DNA of 15,625 nucleotides from assembly GCA_044433065.1 (NCBI GenBank), contig JAWXUA010000057.1, positions 1 through 15,625 on the forward strand, given 5' to 3'. Positions 15,461-15,625 of the stretch are shown one piece after another. The notes below the pieces were generated by a model that was not told the origin of the DNA, searched no databases, and was given only the letters and a program-made list of their open reading frames with translations. Source of the DNA: Nitratidesulfovibrio sp044433065. Its GTDB lineage: Bacteria > Desulfobacterota > Desulfovibrionia > Desulfovibrionales > Desulfovibrionaceae. The position numbers were made by a program, and so were the translations under genes. How positions within the stretch are numbered: position 1 is the first letter of the stretch; each line of letters starts with the position of its first letter.

Positions 15461-15504
15461 ACACTGGTTCAGACGCCGCAAGGCTCGCTGCGCTCCCCAG
15501 CGGC
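15461..15504 (+). repeat. REP-like dispersed element, copy 2
   Basis: Inverted relative to 5442-5485 on the map, but in the same orientation relative to the upstream gene. 41 of 44 positions match. The internal stem CCGCTG/CAGCGG is preserved. Confidence 0.8.
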
Positions 15505-15528
15505 TGGCGACGTGGGTACTCCCTCCGT

Positions 15529-15582
15529 CAGTTTGGTGTATCTGTATCGCTCGAAGACTCGCTAACAGATACTACCAACCTG
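15529..15582. other. Long imperfect hairpin at the right edge
   Basis: GTATCTGT (15538-15545) pairs perfectly with ACAGATAC (15565-15572). After a one-base bulge the stem continues as TTGGT/ACCAA and, past a mismatch, CAG/CTG, about 16 pairs around a 19-nt loop. There is no T-run. It may be part of a larger dispersed element with the preceding 44-bp repeat. Confidence 0.6.
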
Positions 15583-15585
15583 CCA

Positions 15586-15604
15586 CCTCCCTCCCAGAGG
15601 GAGG
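15586..15604. other. Short GC-rich hairpin at the right edge
   Basis: CCTCCCTC and GAGGGAGG form a perfect 8-bp stem with loop CCA, followed by CAAGGGGGAGG, which offers an alternative pairing partner. No T-run follows, so it is unlikely to be an intrinsic terminator. Confidence 0.55.
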
Positions 15605-15625
15605 CAAGGGGGAGGCTCGTCCTGT

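Overview
The window carries a complete type I secretion (T1SS) locus for a giant surface adhesin. To its left is a non-coding-rich region holding an apparent tandem type I toxin-antitoxin cassette. The outer-membrane TolC-like component means a Gram-negative host. The layout (TolC-like protein, LapB-type ABC transporter, HlyD/LapC-type adaptor, divergent VCBS-repeat adhesin) fits biofilm adhesin loci of Proteobacteria. From memory it resembles the Desulfovibrio vulgaris biofilm T1SS locus (DVU1012-DVU1018), but the sequence alone does not fix the genus. The run of 10 Ns inside a repeat shows that this is a draft or metagenome scaffold.

Region by region: 1-238 holds no gene I can support. 289-517 holds two tiny, tightly packed + strand membrane-peptide genes, each with a good ribosome binding site. 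540-1474 is a tandem direct repeat of about 400 bp, at least two copies, interrupted by the N gap. Each unit appears to encode a minus-strand 23-residue hydrophobic peptide with a perfect AGGAGG site, its own promoter and a strong intrinsic terminator. Each also has, on the + strand, a promoter and a structured, terminator-ended RNA of about 130 nt, antisense to the 3' part of the peptide mRNA. The copies are identical in the peptide but differ in the RNA loop and linker, the pattern expected of an Ibs/Sib- or Ldr/Rdl-like type I toxin family.

1500-6962 (minus strand) holds the secretion machinery: TolC-like outer-membrane channel (482 aa), ABC exporter with a degenerate C39-like N-domain (810 aa), and membrane fusion protein (471 aa). 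The last two overlap by ATGA. 7150-15327 (plus strand) is the presumed cargo, a 2,725-residue, acidic, cysteine-free protein with a PENT-repeat N-terminus, 18 tandem VCBS/cadherin-like domains and a Ser/Gly/Asp-rich tail. It has no visible RTX nonapeptides and no LapG-type retention module.

The two arms diverge from a 187-bp intergenic region with an inverted repeat. A 44-bp dispersed element (41/44 identical) lies downstream of both the tolC-like gene and the adhesin, in the same orientation relative to transcription. The right edge (15328-15625) is non-coding: a homopurine tandem repeat, that element and two further hairpins. In-frame micro-repeats occur in both the exporter and the adhesin, so protein length may vary between strains.
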